Source of the DNA: Calliopsis andreniformis
Taxonomy: Eukaryota; Arthropoda; Insecta; Hymenoptera; Andrenidae
DNA length: 64,000 nt
Assembly (NCBI RefSeq): GCF_051401765.1
Contig: NW_027480495.1
Location: forward strand, 496,001 to 560,000
Direction of reading: 5' to 3'
The position numbers were made by a program, and so were the translations under genes. Positions within the stretch are counted from its first letter, which is position 1; each line of letters opens with the position of its first letter. This document shows positions 25,998 through 38,251 of this stretch, piece by piece. The notes under the pieces were generated by a model. It ran no database searches. It was given only the letters and a program-made list of their open reading frames with translations, and was not told where the DNA came from.

Positions 25998-26838
25998 CCA
26001 CAATCCTGAATCCTCAATCCTGAACCCTCAATCTTCAGCACTCAGTCCTCAACAATCAGTTGTCAATCCTCAATACTCAATAGAATATCCTCAGATCAGA
26101 GTTTTCAATACGCAATACTCAGTCTGCAACATTCAAATCTCTATCCACAAACATCAATTCTCATCACTCAACCCTCAACACTCAGTCCCCAATCCTCAAT
26201 CTTCAATCCTCAATCCTCAATCCTCAATCCCCAATCGTCAATCCTCAATACCCAATCCACAATCTTCAATCCTCAATCCTCAATCCTCAATCTTCAATCC
26301 TCAATACTAAATCCTCAATTCCCAATCCTCAATCCTCAGTCCTGAGTCCTCAAACGTCAATCCTCAACTCTCAGCCCTGACCCTCAATCCTCAATCCTCC
26401 ATCTTCAACCCTCAATCCTCAATCCTCAAGCCTCAATCCTCAATCCTCAATCCTCAATCCTCAATCCTCAATCCTCAATACTCAGTCCTCAATTCTCAAT
26501 CCTCAATCCTCAGCCCTCAGTCCTCAAACCTCAATCCTCAACCCTCAGCCCTCATCCTGAATCTTCAATCCTCAATCCTCAATCCTCAATCCCCAATCCT
26601 CAATCTTCAATCCTCAATACTCTTTCTTCAATCCTCAATCCTCAATCCTCAATCCTCAATCCTCATTCTTCAATCCTCAATACCCAATCCTCAATCTTCA
26701 GTCCTCAATCCTCAATCCTCAATTCTCAATCCTCAATCCTCAATCCACAGACCTGAAACATCAATACTCAGCCCTCAGTCCTCGTCCTCAATCCACAACC
26801 CTCAATCCTCAATCCTCAATCTTCAATCATCAATATTC
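25998..26838 (+). repeat. Segmental copy with variant C core, partner at 22110-22950
   Basis: Second copy at offset 3,888 bp; differences are point changes such as the variant near 26560. Confidence 0.88.
26049..26188 (+). repeat. Core 20, class C variant
   Basis: Same TCAGATC variant as the 22161 core; preceded by TCAGTCC instead of TCAGTCA. Confidence 0.9.
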
Positions 26839-27120
26839 AATCTTCAATCCTCAATCCTCAATTCTCAATCCTCAATCCTCAATCGTCAATGTTCAATCCT
26901 CATTCTTCAATCCTCAATACCCAATCCTCAATCTTCAGTCCTCAATCCTCAATCCTCAATTCACAATCCTCAATCCACAATCCTCAGACCACAAACATCA
27001 ATACTCAGCCCTCAGTCCTCGTCCCCAATCCTCAACCCTCAATCCTCAATCCTCAATCTTCAATCATCAATATTCAATCTTCAATCCTCAATCCTCAATC
27101 CTCAATCCTCAACCCTCAAT
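26470..27120 (+). repeat. About 650-bp coreless repeat, copy 2 of 3
   Basis: First member of a 718-bp-period local tandem pair. It lacks the CTAGATTC change seen in copies 1 and 3. Confidence 0.85.
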
Positions 27121-27187
27121 CGTCAATCCTCAATCTTCAATTATCAATATTCAATCTTCAATCCTCAATCCTCAATCCTCAATCCTC

Positions 27188-27838
27188 AATCCTCAGTCCT
27201 CAGTCCTCAATTCTCAATCCTCAATCCTCAGCCCTCAGTCCTCAAACCTCAATCCTCAACCCTCAGCCCTCATCCTCAATCTTCAATCCTCAATCCTCAA
27301 TCGTCAATCCCCAATCCTCAATCTTCAATCCTCAATACTCTTTCTTCAATCCTCAATCCTCAATCCTCAATCCTCAATCCTCATTCTTCAATCCTCAATA
27401 CCCAATCCTCAATCTTCAGTCCTCAATCCTCAATCCTCAATTCTCAATCCTCAATCCTCAATCCACAGACCTCAAACATCAATACTCAGCCCTCAGTCCT
27501 CGTCCTCAATCCACAACCCTCAATCCTCAATCCTCAATCTTCAATCATCTAGATTCAATCTTTAATCCTCAATCCTCAATTCTCAATCCTCAATCCTCAA
27601 TCGTCAATGTTCAATCCTCATTCTTCAATCCTCAATACCCAATCCTCAATCTTCAGTCCTCAATCCTCAATCCTCAATTCTCAATCCTCAATCCACAATC
27701 CTCAGACCACAAACATCAATACTCAGCCCTCAGTCCTCGTCCTCAATCCTCAACCCTCAATCCTCAATCCTCAATCTTCAATCATCAATATTCAATCTTC
27801 AATCCTCAATCCTCAATCCTCAATCCTCAACCCTCAAT
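27188..27838 (+). repeat. About 650-bp coreless repeat, copy 3 of 3
   Basis: Second member of the 718-bp-period tandem pair; carries the CTAGATTC change near 27549. Confidence 0.85.
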
Positions 27839-29113
27839 CGTCAATGTTCAATTCTCAATACCCTATCCTCAATCTTCAATCCTCAATCCTCAATCCTCAA
27901 CCGTCAATCCTCAATTCTCAATCCTCGATCCTCAGTCTTCAGTCCTCAAACCTCAATCCTCAACCCTCAGCCCTCATCCTCAATCCTCAATCCTCAATCT
28001 TCAATCCTCAGTCCTCCATCATCAATCCTCAATACTCAATCCTCAATCCTCAGTCCTCAAACCTCAATCCTAAATCCTCAACCCTCAGCCGTCATCCTCA
28101 ATCTTCAATCCTCAATCCTCAATCCTCAATCCCCAATCCTCAATCTTCAATCCTCAATACTCTTTCTTCAATGCTCAATCCTCAATCCTCATTCCTCAAT
28201 CCTCATTCTTCATTCCTCAATACCCAATCCTCAATCTTCAGTCCTCATTCTTCAATCCTCAATGCCCAATCCTCAATCTTCAGTCCTCAATCCTCAATCC
28301 TCAATCCTCAATCCTCAATCCTCAATCCTCAGTCCTCAATTCTCAATCCTCAACCCTCAGCCCTCAGTCCTCAAACCACAATCCTCAACCCTTAGCCCTC
28401 ATCCTCTATCCTCAATCCTCAATCCTCAATCCTCAACCCTCAGACCTCATCGTCAATCCTCAATCCTCAATCCTCAATCCTCAATCTTCAATCCTCAATA
28501 CTGAATCCTCAATCTTCAATCCTCAATCCTCAATCCTCAGTCCTCAGTCCTCAAACCTCAATCCTCAACCCTCAGCCCTCATCCTCAATCCTCAATCCTC
28601 AATCCTCAATCCTCAGTCGTCAGTCTTCAATCATCAATACTCAATCTTCAATCCTCAATCCTCAATCCTCAATCTTCAATCCTCAATCCTCAGTCCTCAA
28701 TTCTCGATCCTCAACCCTCAGCCCTCAGTCCTCAAACCACAATCCTCAACCCTCAGCCCTCATCCTCTATCCTCAATCCTCAATCCTCAATCCTCAACCC
28801 TCAGACCTCACCGTCAATCCTCAATCCTCAATCCTCAATCCTCAATCTTCAATCCTCAATACTGAATCCTCAATCTTCAATGCTCAATCCTCAATCCTCA
28901 GTCCTCAGTCCTCAATCCTCAATCCTCAACCCTCAGCCCTCATCCTCAATCCTCAATCCACAATCCTCAATCCTCAATCGTCAGTCTTCAATCATCAATA
29001 CTCAATCTTCAATCCTCAATCCTCAATCCTCAATACTCAATCCTCAATCCTCGGTCCTCAAACCTCAATCCTAAATCCTCAATCCTGAACCCTCAATCTT
29101 CAGACCTCAGACA

Positions 29114-29253
29114 TCAACAATCAGTTGTCAATCCTCAATCCTCAATAGAATATCATCAATTCACACCTTTCAATACTCAAAACTCAACCTGCAATCTTCA
29201 AGTCTCTATACACAAACATCAATTCTCATCACTCAACCCTCAACACTCAGTCC
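29114..29253 (+). repeat. Core 21, class B
   Basis: Unit 13 TCAAGTC and unit 14 TCTATAC identify this sublineage, also at 40980 and 42052. Confidence 0.9.
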
Positions 29254-30055
29254 CCAATCCTCAATCTTCAATCCTCAATCATCAATCCTCAATCCTCAAT
29301 TCTCAATTTTTAATCCCCAATACTCAATCTTCAATTCTCAATCCTCAATCCTCAATCCTCAATCCTCAATCCTCAACCCTCAATCCTCAATCCTCGGTCC
29401 TCAATTCTCAGTCCTCAATCCTCAGCCCTCAGTCCTCAAACCACAATCCTCAACCCTCAGCCCTCACCCTCAATCCTCAATCCTCAATCCTCAATCCTCA
29501 ATCCTCAACCCTCAGACCTCATCGTCAATCCTCAATCCTCAATCCTCAATCCTCAATCTTCAATCCTCAATACTGAATCCTCAATCTTCAACCCTCAATC
29601 CTCAATCCTCAGTCCTCAGTCCTCAAACCTCAATCCTCAACCCTCAGCCGTCATCCTCAATCTTCAATCCTCAATCCTCAATCCTCAATCCCCAATCCTC
29701 AATCTTCAATCCTCAATACTCTTTCTTCAATGCTCAATCCTCAATCCTCATTCCTCAATCCTCATTCTTCATTCCTCAATACCCAATCCTCAATCTTCAG
29801 TCCTCATTCTTCAATCCTCAATGCCCAATCCTCAATCTTCAGTCCTCAATCCTCAATCCTCAATCCTCAATCCTCAATCCTCAATCCTCAATCCTCAATC
29901 CTCAATCCTCAATGTTCAATCCTCAGTACCCAATCCTCAATCTTCAATCCTCAATCGTCAATCCTCAATCCTCAATCCTCAATCCTCAATCCTCTGTCCT
30001 CAAACCACAATCCTGAATCCTCAATCCTGAATCCTCAATCTTCAGCACTCAGTCC

Positions 30056-30195
30056 TCAACAATCAGCTGTCAATCCTCAATCCGCAATAGAATATCCTCA
30101 GTTCAGAGTTTTCAATACGCAATACTCAATCTGCGATCTTCAAATCTCTATCCACAAACATCAATTCTCATCACTCAGCCCTCAACACTCAGTCC
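30056..30195 (+). repeat. Core 22, class C with CAGCTG
   Basis: Unit 2 is TCAGCTG, giving a CAGCTG palindrome; unit 5 GCAATAG and unit 12 GCGATCT are also diagnostic. Confidence 0.9.
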
Positions 30196-31565
30196 TCACT
30201 ACCCAATCCTCAATCTTCAATCCTCAATCCTCAATCCTCAATTCTCAATCCTCAATCCTCAGCCCTCAGTCCTCAAACGTCAATCCTCAACCCTCAGCCC
30301 TCATCCTCAGACTTCAATCCTCAATCCTCAATCCTCAATCCTCAGTCCTCAATCTTCAACCTCAATTCTCAATCTTCAATCCTCAATCCTCAATCCTCAA
30401 TCCTCGATCCTCAATCCTCAATCGTCAGTCTTCAATCATCAATACTCAATCTTCAATCCTCAATCCTCAATCCTCAATCTTCAATCCTCAATTCTCAATC
30501 CTCGATCCTCAGTCTTCAGTCCTCAAACCTCAATCCTCAATCCTCAGCCCTCATCCTCAATCCTCAATCCTCAATCTTCAACCCTCAGTCGTCAATCCTC
30601 AATCCTCAATACTCAATCCTCAATCCTCAATCCTCAATCCACAATCCTCAGACCACAAACATCAATACTCAGCCCTCAGTCCTCGTCCTCAATCCTCAAC
30701 CCTCAATCCTCAATCCTCAATCTTCAATCATCAATATTCAATCTTCAATCCTCAATCCTCAATCCTCAATCCTCAACCCTCAATCGTCAATGTTCAATCC
30801 TCAATACCCTATCCTCAATCTTCAATCCTCAATCCTCAATCCTCAACCGTCAATCCTCAATTCACAATCCTCGATCCTCAGTCTTCAGTCCTCAAACCTC
30901 AATCCTCAACCCTCAGCCCTCATCCTCAATCCTCAATCCTCAATCTTCAATCCTCAGTCCTCCATCCTCAATCCTCAATACTCAATCCTCAATCCTTAGT
31001 CCTCAAACCTCAATCCTAAATCCTCAATCCTCAATCCTCAATCCTCAGTCCTCAATTCTCAATCCTCAACCCTCAGCCCTCATCCTCTATCCTCAATCCT
31101 CAATCCTCAATCCTCAACCCTCAGACCTCATCGTCAATCCTCAATCCTCAATCCTCAATCCTCAATCTTCAATCCTCAATACTGAATCCTCAATCTTCAA
31201 TCCTCAATCCTCAATCCTCAGTCCTCAGACCTCAAACCTCAATCCTCAACCCTCAGCCCTCATCCTCAATCCTCAATCCTCAATCCTCAATCCTCAATCG
31301 TCAGTCTTCAATCATCAATACTCAATCTTCAATCCTCAATCCTCAATCCTCAATCTTCAATCCTCAATTCTCAATCCTCGATCCTCAGTCTTCAGTCCTC
31401 AAACCTAAATCCTCAATCCTCAGCCCTCATCCTCAATCCTCAATCCTCAATCTTCAATCCTCAGTCCTCAATCCTCAATCCTCAATCCTCAATCCTCAAT
31501 CCTCAGTCCTCAAACCTCAATCCTGAATCCTCAATCCTGAATCCTCAATCTTCAGACCTCAGACA

Positions 31566-31705
31566 TCAACAATCAGTTGTCAATCCTCAATCCTCAATAG
31601 AATATCATCAATTCACACCTTTCAATACTCAAAGCTCAACCTGCAATCTTCAAATCTCTATCCACAAACATCAATTCTCATCACTCAACCCTCAACACTC
31701 AGGCC
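31566..31705 (+). repeat. Core 23, class B
   Basis: Unit 10 TCAAAGC and terminal TCAGGCC, shared with the 44504 copy. Confidence 0.9.
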
Positions 31706-32758
31706 CCAATCCTCAATCTTCAATCGTCAATCATCAATCCTCAATCCTCAATTCTCAATCTTTAATCCTAAATACTCAATCTTCAATCCTCAATCCTCAA
31801 TCCTCAATCCTCAATCCTCAATCCTCAATCCTCAATCCTCAATCCTCAATCCTCAATTCTCAATCCTCAATCCTCAGCCCTCAGTCCTCAAACCTCAATC
31901 CTCAACCCTCAGCCCTCATCCTCAATCTTCAATCCTCAATCCTCAATCCTCAATCCCCAATCCTCAATCTTCAATCCTCAATACTCTTTCTTCAATCCTC
32001 AATCCTCAATCCTCAATCCACTATCCTCATTCTTCAATCCTCAATACCCAAACCTCAATCTTCAGTCCTCAATCCTCAATCCTCAATTCTCAATGCTCAA
32101 TCCTCAATCCACAGACCTCAAACATCAATACTCAGCCCTCAGTCCTCGTCCTCAATCCACAAACCTCAATCCTCAATCCTCAATCTTCAATCATCAATAT
32201 TCAATCTTCAATCCTCAATCCTCAATCTTCAATCCTCAATCCTCAATCGTCAATGTTCAATCCTCAATACCCGAGCCTCAATCTTCAATCCTCAATCCTC
32301 AATCCTCAATTCTCAATCCTCAATCCTCGGCCCGCAGTCCTCAAACCTCAATCCTCCACCCTCAGCCCTCATACTCAAACTTCAATCCTCAATCCTCAAT
32401 CCTCAATCCTCAATCCTCAATCTTCAATTCTCAATACTCAATCTTCAATCCTCAATCCTCAATCCTCAATCCTCAACCCTCAATCCTCAATCGTCAGTCT
32501 TCAATCCTCAATACTCAATCTTCAATCCTCAATCCAGAATCCTCAATCGTCAATCCTCAATTCTCATTCCTCGATCCTCAGTCTTCAGTCCTCAAACCTC
32601 AATCCTCAACCCTCAGCCCTCATCCTCAATCCTCAATCCTCAATCTTCAATCCTCAGTCCTCAATCCTCAATCCTCAATCCTCAATCCTCAATCCTCAGT
32701 CCTCAAACCTCAATCCTGAATTCTCAATCCTGAATCCTCAATCTTCAGACCTCAGACA

Positions 32759-32898
32759 TCAACAATCAGTTGTCAATCCTCAATCCTCAATAGAATATCA
32801 TCTATTCACACCTTTCAATACTCAAAACTCAACCTGCAATCTTCAAATCTCTATCCACAAACATCAATTCTCATCACTCAACTCTCAACAGTAAGTCC
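32759..32898 (+). repeat. Core 24, class B
   Basis: Unit 7 TCTATTC and the terminal TCAACAG-TAAGTCC units are private. Confidence 0.88.
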
Positions 32899-33846
32899 CC
32901 AATCCTCAATCTTCAATCCTCAATCATCAATCCTCAATCCTCAATTCTCAATCTTTAATCCTCAATACTGAATTTTCATTCCTCAATCCTCAATACACAA
33001 TACTCAATACTCAATCCTCAATGTTCAATCCTCAATACCCAATCCTCAATCTTCAGTCCTCAATCCTCAATCCTCAATTCTCAATCCTCAATCCTCAATC
33101 CACAGACCTCAAACATCAATACTCAGCCCTCAGTCCTCGTCCTCAATCCACAACCCTCAATCCTCAATCCTCAATCTTCAATCATCAATATTCAATCTTC
33201 AATCCTCAATCCTCAATCCTCAATCATCAATCGTCAAATTTCAATCCTCAATCCTCAATCCTCAATCCTCAATCTTCAATCTTCAATCCTCAATACTCAA
33301 TCTTCAATCCTCAATCCTCAATCCTCAATCCTCAATCCTCAATCCTGAATCCTCAATCGTCAGTCTTCAATCCTCAATACTCAATCTTCAATCCTCAATC
33401 CTCAATCCTCAATCGTCAACCCTCAATTCTCAATCCTCGATCCTTAGTCTTCAGTCCTCAAACCTCAATTCTCAACCCTCAGCCCTCATCCTCAATCCTC
33501 AATCCTCAATCTTCAATCCTCAGTCCTCAATCCTCAATCCTCAATCCTCAATCCTCAATCCTCAATCCTGAATCCTCAATCGTCAGTCTTCAATCCTCAA
33601 TACTCAATCTTCAATCCTCAATCCTCAATCCTCAATCGTCAACCCTCAATTCTCAATCCTCGATCCTTAGTCTTCAGTCCTCGACCTCAATTCTCAACCC
33701 TCAGCCCTCATCCTCAATCCTCAATCCTCAATCTTCAATCCTCAGTCCTCAATCCTCAATCCTCAATCCTCAATCCTCAATCCTCAGTCCTCAAACCACA
33801 ATCCTGAATCCTCAATCCTGAATCCTCAATCTTCAGCACTCAGTCC

Positions 33847-33986
33847 TCAACAATCAGTTGTCAATCCTCAATCCTCAATAGAATATCCTCAGTTCAGAGT
33901 TTTCAATACGCAATCCTCAGTCTGCAATCTTCAAATCTCTATCCACAAACCTCAATTCTCATCACTCAACCCCCAACACTCAGTCC
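33847..33986 (+). repeat. Core 25, class C
   Basis: Unit 10 GCAATCC and unit 15 ACAAACC; first half of a 315-bp C/A2 pair. Confidence 0.9.
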
Positions 33987-34161
33987 CCAATCCTCAATCT
34001 TCAATCCTCAATCCTCAATCCCCAGTCCCCAATCGTCAATCCACAAACCTCAATCCTCAATCTTCAATCCTCAATACTCAATCTTCAACCCTCAATCCTC
34101 AGTCTTCGAACCTCAATTCTGAATCCTCATTCCTGAATCGTCAATCTTCAGCCCTCAGTCA

Positions 34162-34301
34162 TCAACAATCAGTTGTCAATCCTCAATCCTCAATAGAATA
34201 TCCTCAATTCACAGTTTTCAATACTCAATACTCAATCTGCAATCTTCAAACCTCTGTCCACAATCATCAATTCTCATCACTCAACCCTCAACACGCAGTC
34301 C
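34162..34301 (+). repeat. Core 26, class A2
   Basis: Second half of the 315-bp pair; unit 14 is TCTGTCC. Confidence 0.9.
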
Positions 34302-34726
34302 TCAATGCTCAATCCTCAATCCTCAATTCTCAATCTTCAATCCTCAATACTGAATTTTCAATCCTCAATCCTCAATACACAATACTCAATACTCAATCCT
34401 CAATGTTCAATCCTCAATACCCAATCCTCAATCTTCAATCCTCAATCCTCAATCCTCAATTCTCAATCCTCAATCCTCAGTCCTCAGACCTCAAACATCA
34501 ATACTCAGCCCTCAGTCCTCGTCCTCAATCCACAACCCTCAATGTTCAATCCTCAATCTTCAATCATCAATATTCAATCTTCAATCCTCAATCCTCAATC
34601 CTCAATCCTCAATACTCAATCCTCAATGTTCAATCCACAATACCCAATCCTCAATCTTCAATCCTCAATCCTCAATCCTCAATTCTCAATCCTCAATCCT
34701 CAGTCCTCAGTCCTCAAACCTCAATC

Positions 34727-35965
34727 CTCAATCCTCAATCCCCAATCCTCAATCTTCAATCCTCAATACTCTTTCTTCAATCCTCAATCCTCAATCCTCA
34801 ATCCTCTATCCTCATTCTTCAATCCTCAATACCCAATCCTCAATCTTCAATCCTCAATCCTCAATCCGCAATTCTCAATCCTCAATCCTCAATCCTCAGA
34901 CCTCAAACATCAATACTCAGCCCTCAGTCCACGTCCTCAATCCACAACCCTCAATGTTCAATCCTCAATCTTCAATCATCAATATTCAATCTTCAATCCT
35001 CAATCCTCAATCCTCAATCCTCAATACTCAATCCTCAATGTTCAATCCTCAATACCCAATCCTCAATCTTCAATCCTCAATCCTCAATCCTCAATTCTCA
35101 ATCCTCTATCCTCAGTCCTCAGTCCTCAAACCTCAATCCTCAATCCTCAATCCTCAATTCTCAATCCTCAATCCTCAGCCCTCAGAACTCAAACGTCAAT
35201 CCTCAATCCTCAATCCTCAATCCTCAATCCTCAATCTTCAATCCTCAATACTCAGTCTTCAATCCTCAATCCTCAGTCCTCGAACCTCAATTCTGAATCC
35301 GCATTCCTGAATCCTCAATCTTCAGCGCTCAGTCATCAACAATCAGTTGTCAATCCTCAATCCTCAATAGAATATCCTCAATTCACAGTTTTCAATACAC
35401 AATACTCAATCTGCAATCTTCAAACCTGTATACACAATCATCAATTCTCATCACTCACCACTCAACACTCAGTCCTCAATGCTCAATCCTCAATCCTCAA
35501 TTCTCAATCTTCAATCCTCAATACTGAATCTTCAATCCTCAATCCTCAATCCTCAATACTCAATCCTCAGTCCCCGATCCTCAGTCTTCAATCCTCAATA
35601 CTCAATCCTCAATCCTCAATCCTCAATCCTCAATCCTCAATCCTCAAGCCTCAATCCTCATTCTTCAATCCTCAATACCCAATCCTCAATCTTGAATCCT
35701 CAATCCTCAATCCTCAATTCTCAATCCTCATTCCTCAATCCTCAGACCTCAATCCTCAATCTCCAATCCACAATACACAATCCTCAATCTTCAATCCTCA
35801 ATCCTCAATCCTCAATTCTCAATCCTCAATCCTCAGCCCTCAGTCCTCAAGCCTCAATCCTCAACCCTCAGCCCTCATCCTCAAACTTCAATCCTCAATC
35901 CTCAATCCTCAATCTTCGAACCTCAATCTTCAATCCTCAATACTCAATCTTCAATCCTCAATCCT
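34727..35965 (+). repeat. Segmental copy, partner at 48640-49878
   Basis: Matches at offset 13,913 bp with shared rare units (ACGTCC hexamer, TCAGAAC, CCGATCC). At about 35965 the offset changes to 14,423, so 510 bp present at 49879-50388 is missing here, together with its A1-G core. Confidence 0.9.
35336..35475 (+). repeat. Core 27, class A1-T
   Basis: Lacks the A1-G partner that its copy at 49249 has; the 510-bp loss at about 35965 explains this. Confidence 0.9.
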
Positions 35966-37123
35966 CAATCCCCAATCCTCAATCTTCAATCCTCAATACT
36001 CTTTCTTCAATCCTCAATCCTCAATCCTCAACCCTCAAACCTCATTCTTCAATCCTCAATACCCAATCCTCAATCTTCAATCCTCAATCCTCAATCCGCA
36101 ATTCTCAATCCTCAATCCTCAATCCTCAGACCTCAAACATCAATACTCAGCCCTCAGTCCTCGTCCTCAATCCACAACCCTCAATGCTCAATCCTCAATC
36201 TTCAATCATCAATATTCAATCTTCAATCCTCAATCCTCAATCCTCAATCCTCAATACTCAATCCTCAATGTTCAATCCTCAATACCCAATCCTCAATCTT
36301 CAATCCTCAATCCTCAATCCTCAATTCTCAATCCTCAATCCTCAGTTCTCAGTCCTCAAACCTCAATCCTCAACCCTCAGCCCTCATCCTCAATCCTCAA
36401 TCCTCAATCCTCAATCCCCAATCCTCAATCTTCAATCCTCAATACTCTTTCTTCGATCCTCAATCCTCAATCCTCAATCCTCTATCCTCATTCTTCAATC
36501 CTCAATACCCAATCCTCAATCTTCAGTCCTCAATCCTCAATCCTCAATTCTCAATCCTCAATCCTCAATCCACAGACCTCAAACATCAATACTCAGCCCT
36601 CAGTCCTCGTCCTCAATCCACAACCCTCAATCCTCAATCCTCAATCTTCAATCATCAATATTCAATCTTCAATCCTCAATCCTCAATCCTCAATCATCAA
36701 TCGTCAAATTTCAATCCTCAATCCTCAATCCTCAATCCTCAATCTTCAATCTTCAATCCTCAATACTCAATCTTCAATCCTCAATCCTCAATCCTCAATC
36801 CTCAATCCTCAATCCTGAATCCTCAATCGTCAGTCTTCAATCCTCAATACTCAATCTTCAATCCTCAGTCCTCAATCCTCAATCCTCAATCTTCAATCCT
36901 CAATACTCAATCCTCAATCTTCAATCCTCAATCCTCAATCCTCAATTCTCAATCCTCAATCCTCAGCCCTCAGTCCTCAAACGTCAATCCTCAATCCTCA
37001 ATCCTCAATCCTCAATCCTCAACCTTCAATCCTCAATACTCAGTCTTCAATCCTCAATCGTCAGTCCTCGAACCTCAATTCTGAATCCGCATTCCTGAAT
37101 CCTCAATTTTCAGCGCTCAGTCA

Positions 37124-37263
37124 TCAACAATCAGTTGTCAATCCTCAATCCTCAATAGAATATCCTCAATTCACAGTTTTCAATACACAATACTCAATCT
37201 GCAATATTCAAACCTGTATACACAATCATCAATTCTCATCACTCACCACTCAACACTCAGTCC
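37124..37263 (+). repeat. Core 28, class A1-T
   Basis: Unit 12 GCAATAT; upstream TCAATTT marks the 2,068-bp HOR version. Confidence 0.92.
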
Positions 37264-37690
37264 TCAATGCTCAATCCTCAATCCACAATTCTCAATCTTC
37301 AATCCTCAATACTGAATCTTCAATCCTCAATCCTCAATCCTCAATACTCAATCCTCAATCCTCAGTCTTAAATCCTCAGTCCCCAATCCTCAATCTTCAA
37401 TCCTCAATACTCAATCCTCAATCCTCAATCCTCAATCCTCAATCCTCAATCCTCAATCCTCAATCCTCAATCCTCAATCCTCAATGTTCAATCCTCAATA
37501 CCCAATCCTCAATCTTCAATCCTCAATCTTCAATCCTCAATGCTCAATCCTCAATCCTCAATCCTCAATCCTCAATCTTCGAACCTCAATCTTCAATCCT
37601 CAATACTCAGTCTTCAATCCTCTATCCTCATTCCTCGAACCTCAATTCTGAATCCGCATTCCTGAGTCCTCAATCTTCAGCCCTAAGTCA

Positions 37691-37830
37691 TCAACAAGCA
37701 GTTGTCAATCCTCAATCCTCAATAGAATATCCTCAATTCACAGTTTTCAATACCCAATACTCAATCTGCAATCTTCAAGCCTGTATACACAATCATCAAT
37801 TCTCATCACTCACCACTCAACACTCAGTCC
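37691..37830 (+). repeat. Core 29, class A1-G
   Basis: 567 bp after its A1-T partner; GCAGTTG and TCAAGCC present. Confidence 0.92.
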
Positions 37831-38251
37831 TCAATGCTCAATCCTCAATCCTCAATTCTCAATCTTCAATCCTCAATACTGAATTTTCAATCCTCAATCC
37901 TCAATACAAAATACTCAATCCTCAATCCTCAATCCTCAATTCTCAGTCCTCAATCCTCAGCCCTCAGCCCTCAAACCTCAATCCTCAACCCTCAGCCCTC
38001 ATCCTCAATCTTCAATCCTCAATCCTCAATCCTCAATCCCCAATCCTCAATCTTCAATCCTCAATACTCTTTCTTCAATCCTCAATCCTCAATCCTCAAC
38101 CCTCAATCCTCATTCTTCAATCCTCAATACCCAATCCTCAATCTTCAATCCTCAATCCTCAATCCGCAATTCTCAATCCTCAATCCTCAATCCTCAGACC
38201 TCAAACATCAATACTCAGCCCTCAGTCCTCGTCCTCAATCCACAACCCTCA

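Larger units (their letters stand above)
28290..32300 (+). repeat. 4.0-kb block, copy 1 (partner at 41228-45238)
   Basis: Near-identical to the block exactly 12,938 bp downstream over about 4.0 kb, including three cores (29114, 30056, 31566) and a private 35-bp deletion near 31080. Both edges lie in plain TCAATCC runs. Confidence 0.93.
34305..36818 (+). other. Longest stop-free + frame (837 codons), interpreted as a satellite artefact and not a gene
   Basis: The frame reads as repeats of S-I-L-N-P-Q-S with single-residue variants. A 7-bp unit shifts the codon phase by one each copy, so 21 bases give seven residues and all three + frames read the same peptide. The starting ATG is a TCAATGC variant next to a core, and the end is a TGAATCC variant. 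It has no signal peptide, membrane segment, domain or independent codon bias, and other frames overlap it with the same peptide. Similar frames (668 codons at 1063-3069, 675 at 8869-10896, 583 at 17194-18945) have the same explanation. Confidence 0.9.
36184..38251 (+). repeat. 2,068-bp HOR, copy 1
   Basis: Measured from the ATG in a TCAATGC unit to the same ATG in the next copy. Contains an A1-T core (37124) and an A1-G core (37691) 567 bp apart and four 6-bp units; 296 x 7 minus 4 equals 2,068. The next copy begins at 38252 and is cut at about 38850. Confidence 0.93.

Noticed and set aside
34305..36818. Long open frames (837, 675, 668 and 583 codons and many shorter) as N/Q/S-rich repeat proteins
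   Set aside because: They follow from a stop-free 7-bp unit: overlapping frames give the same peptide, starts and stops are chance variants, and no domain or flanking gene structure is present.
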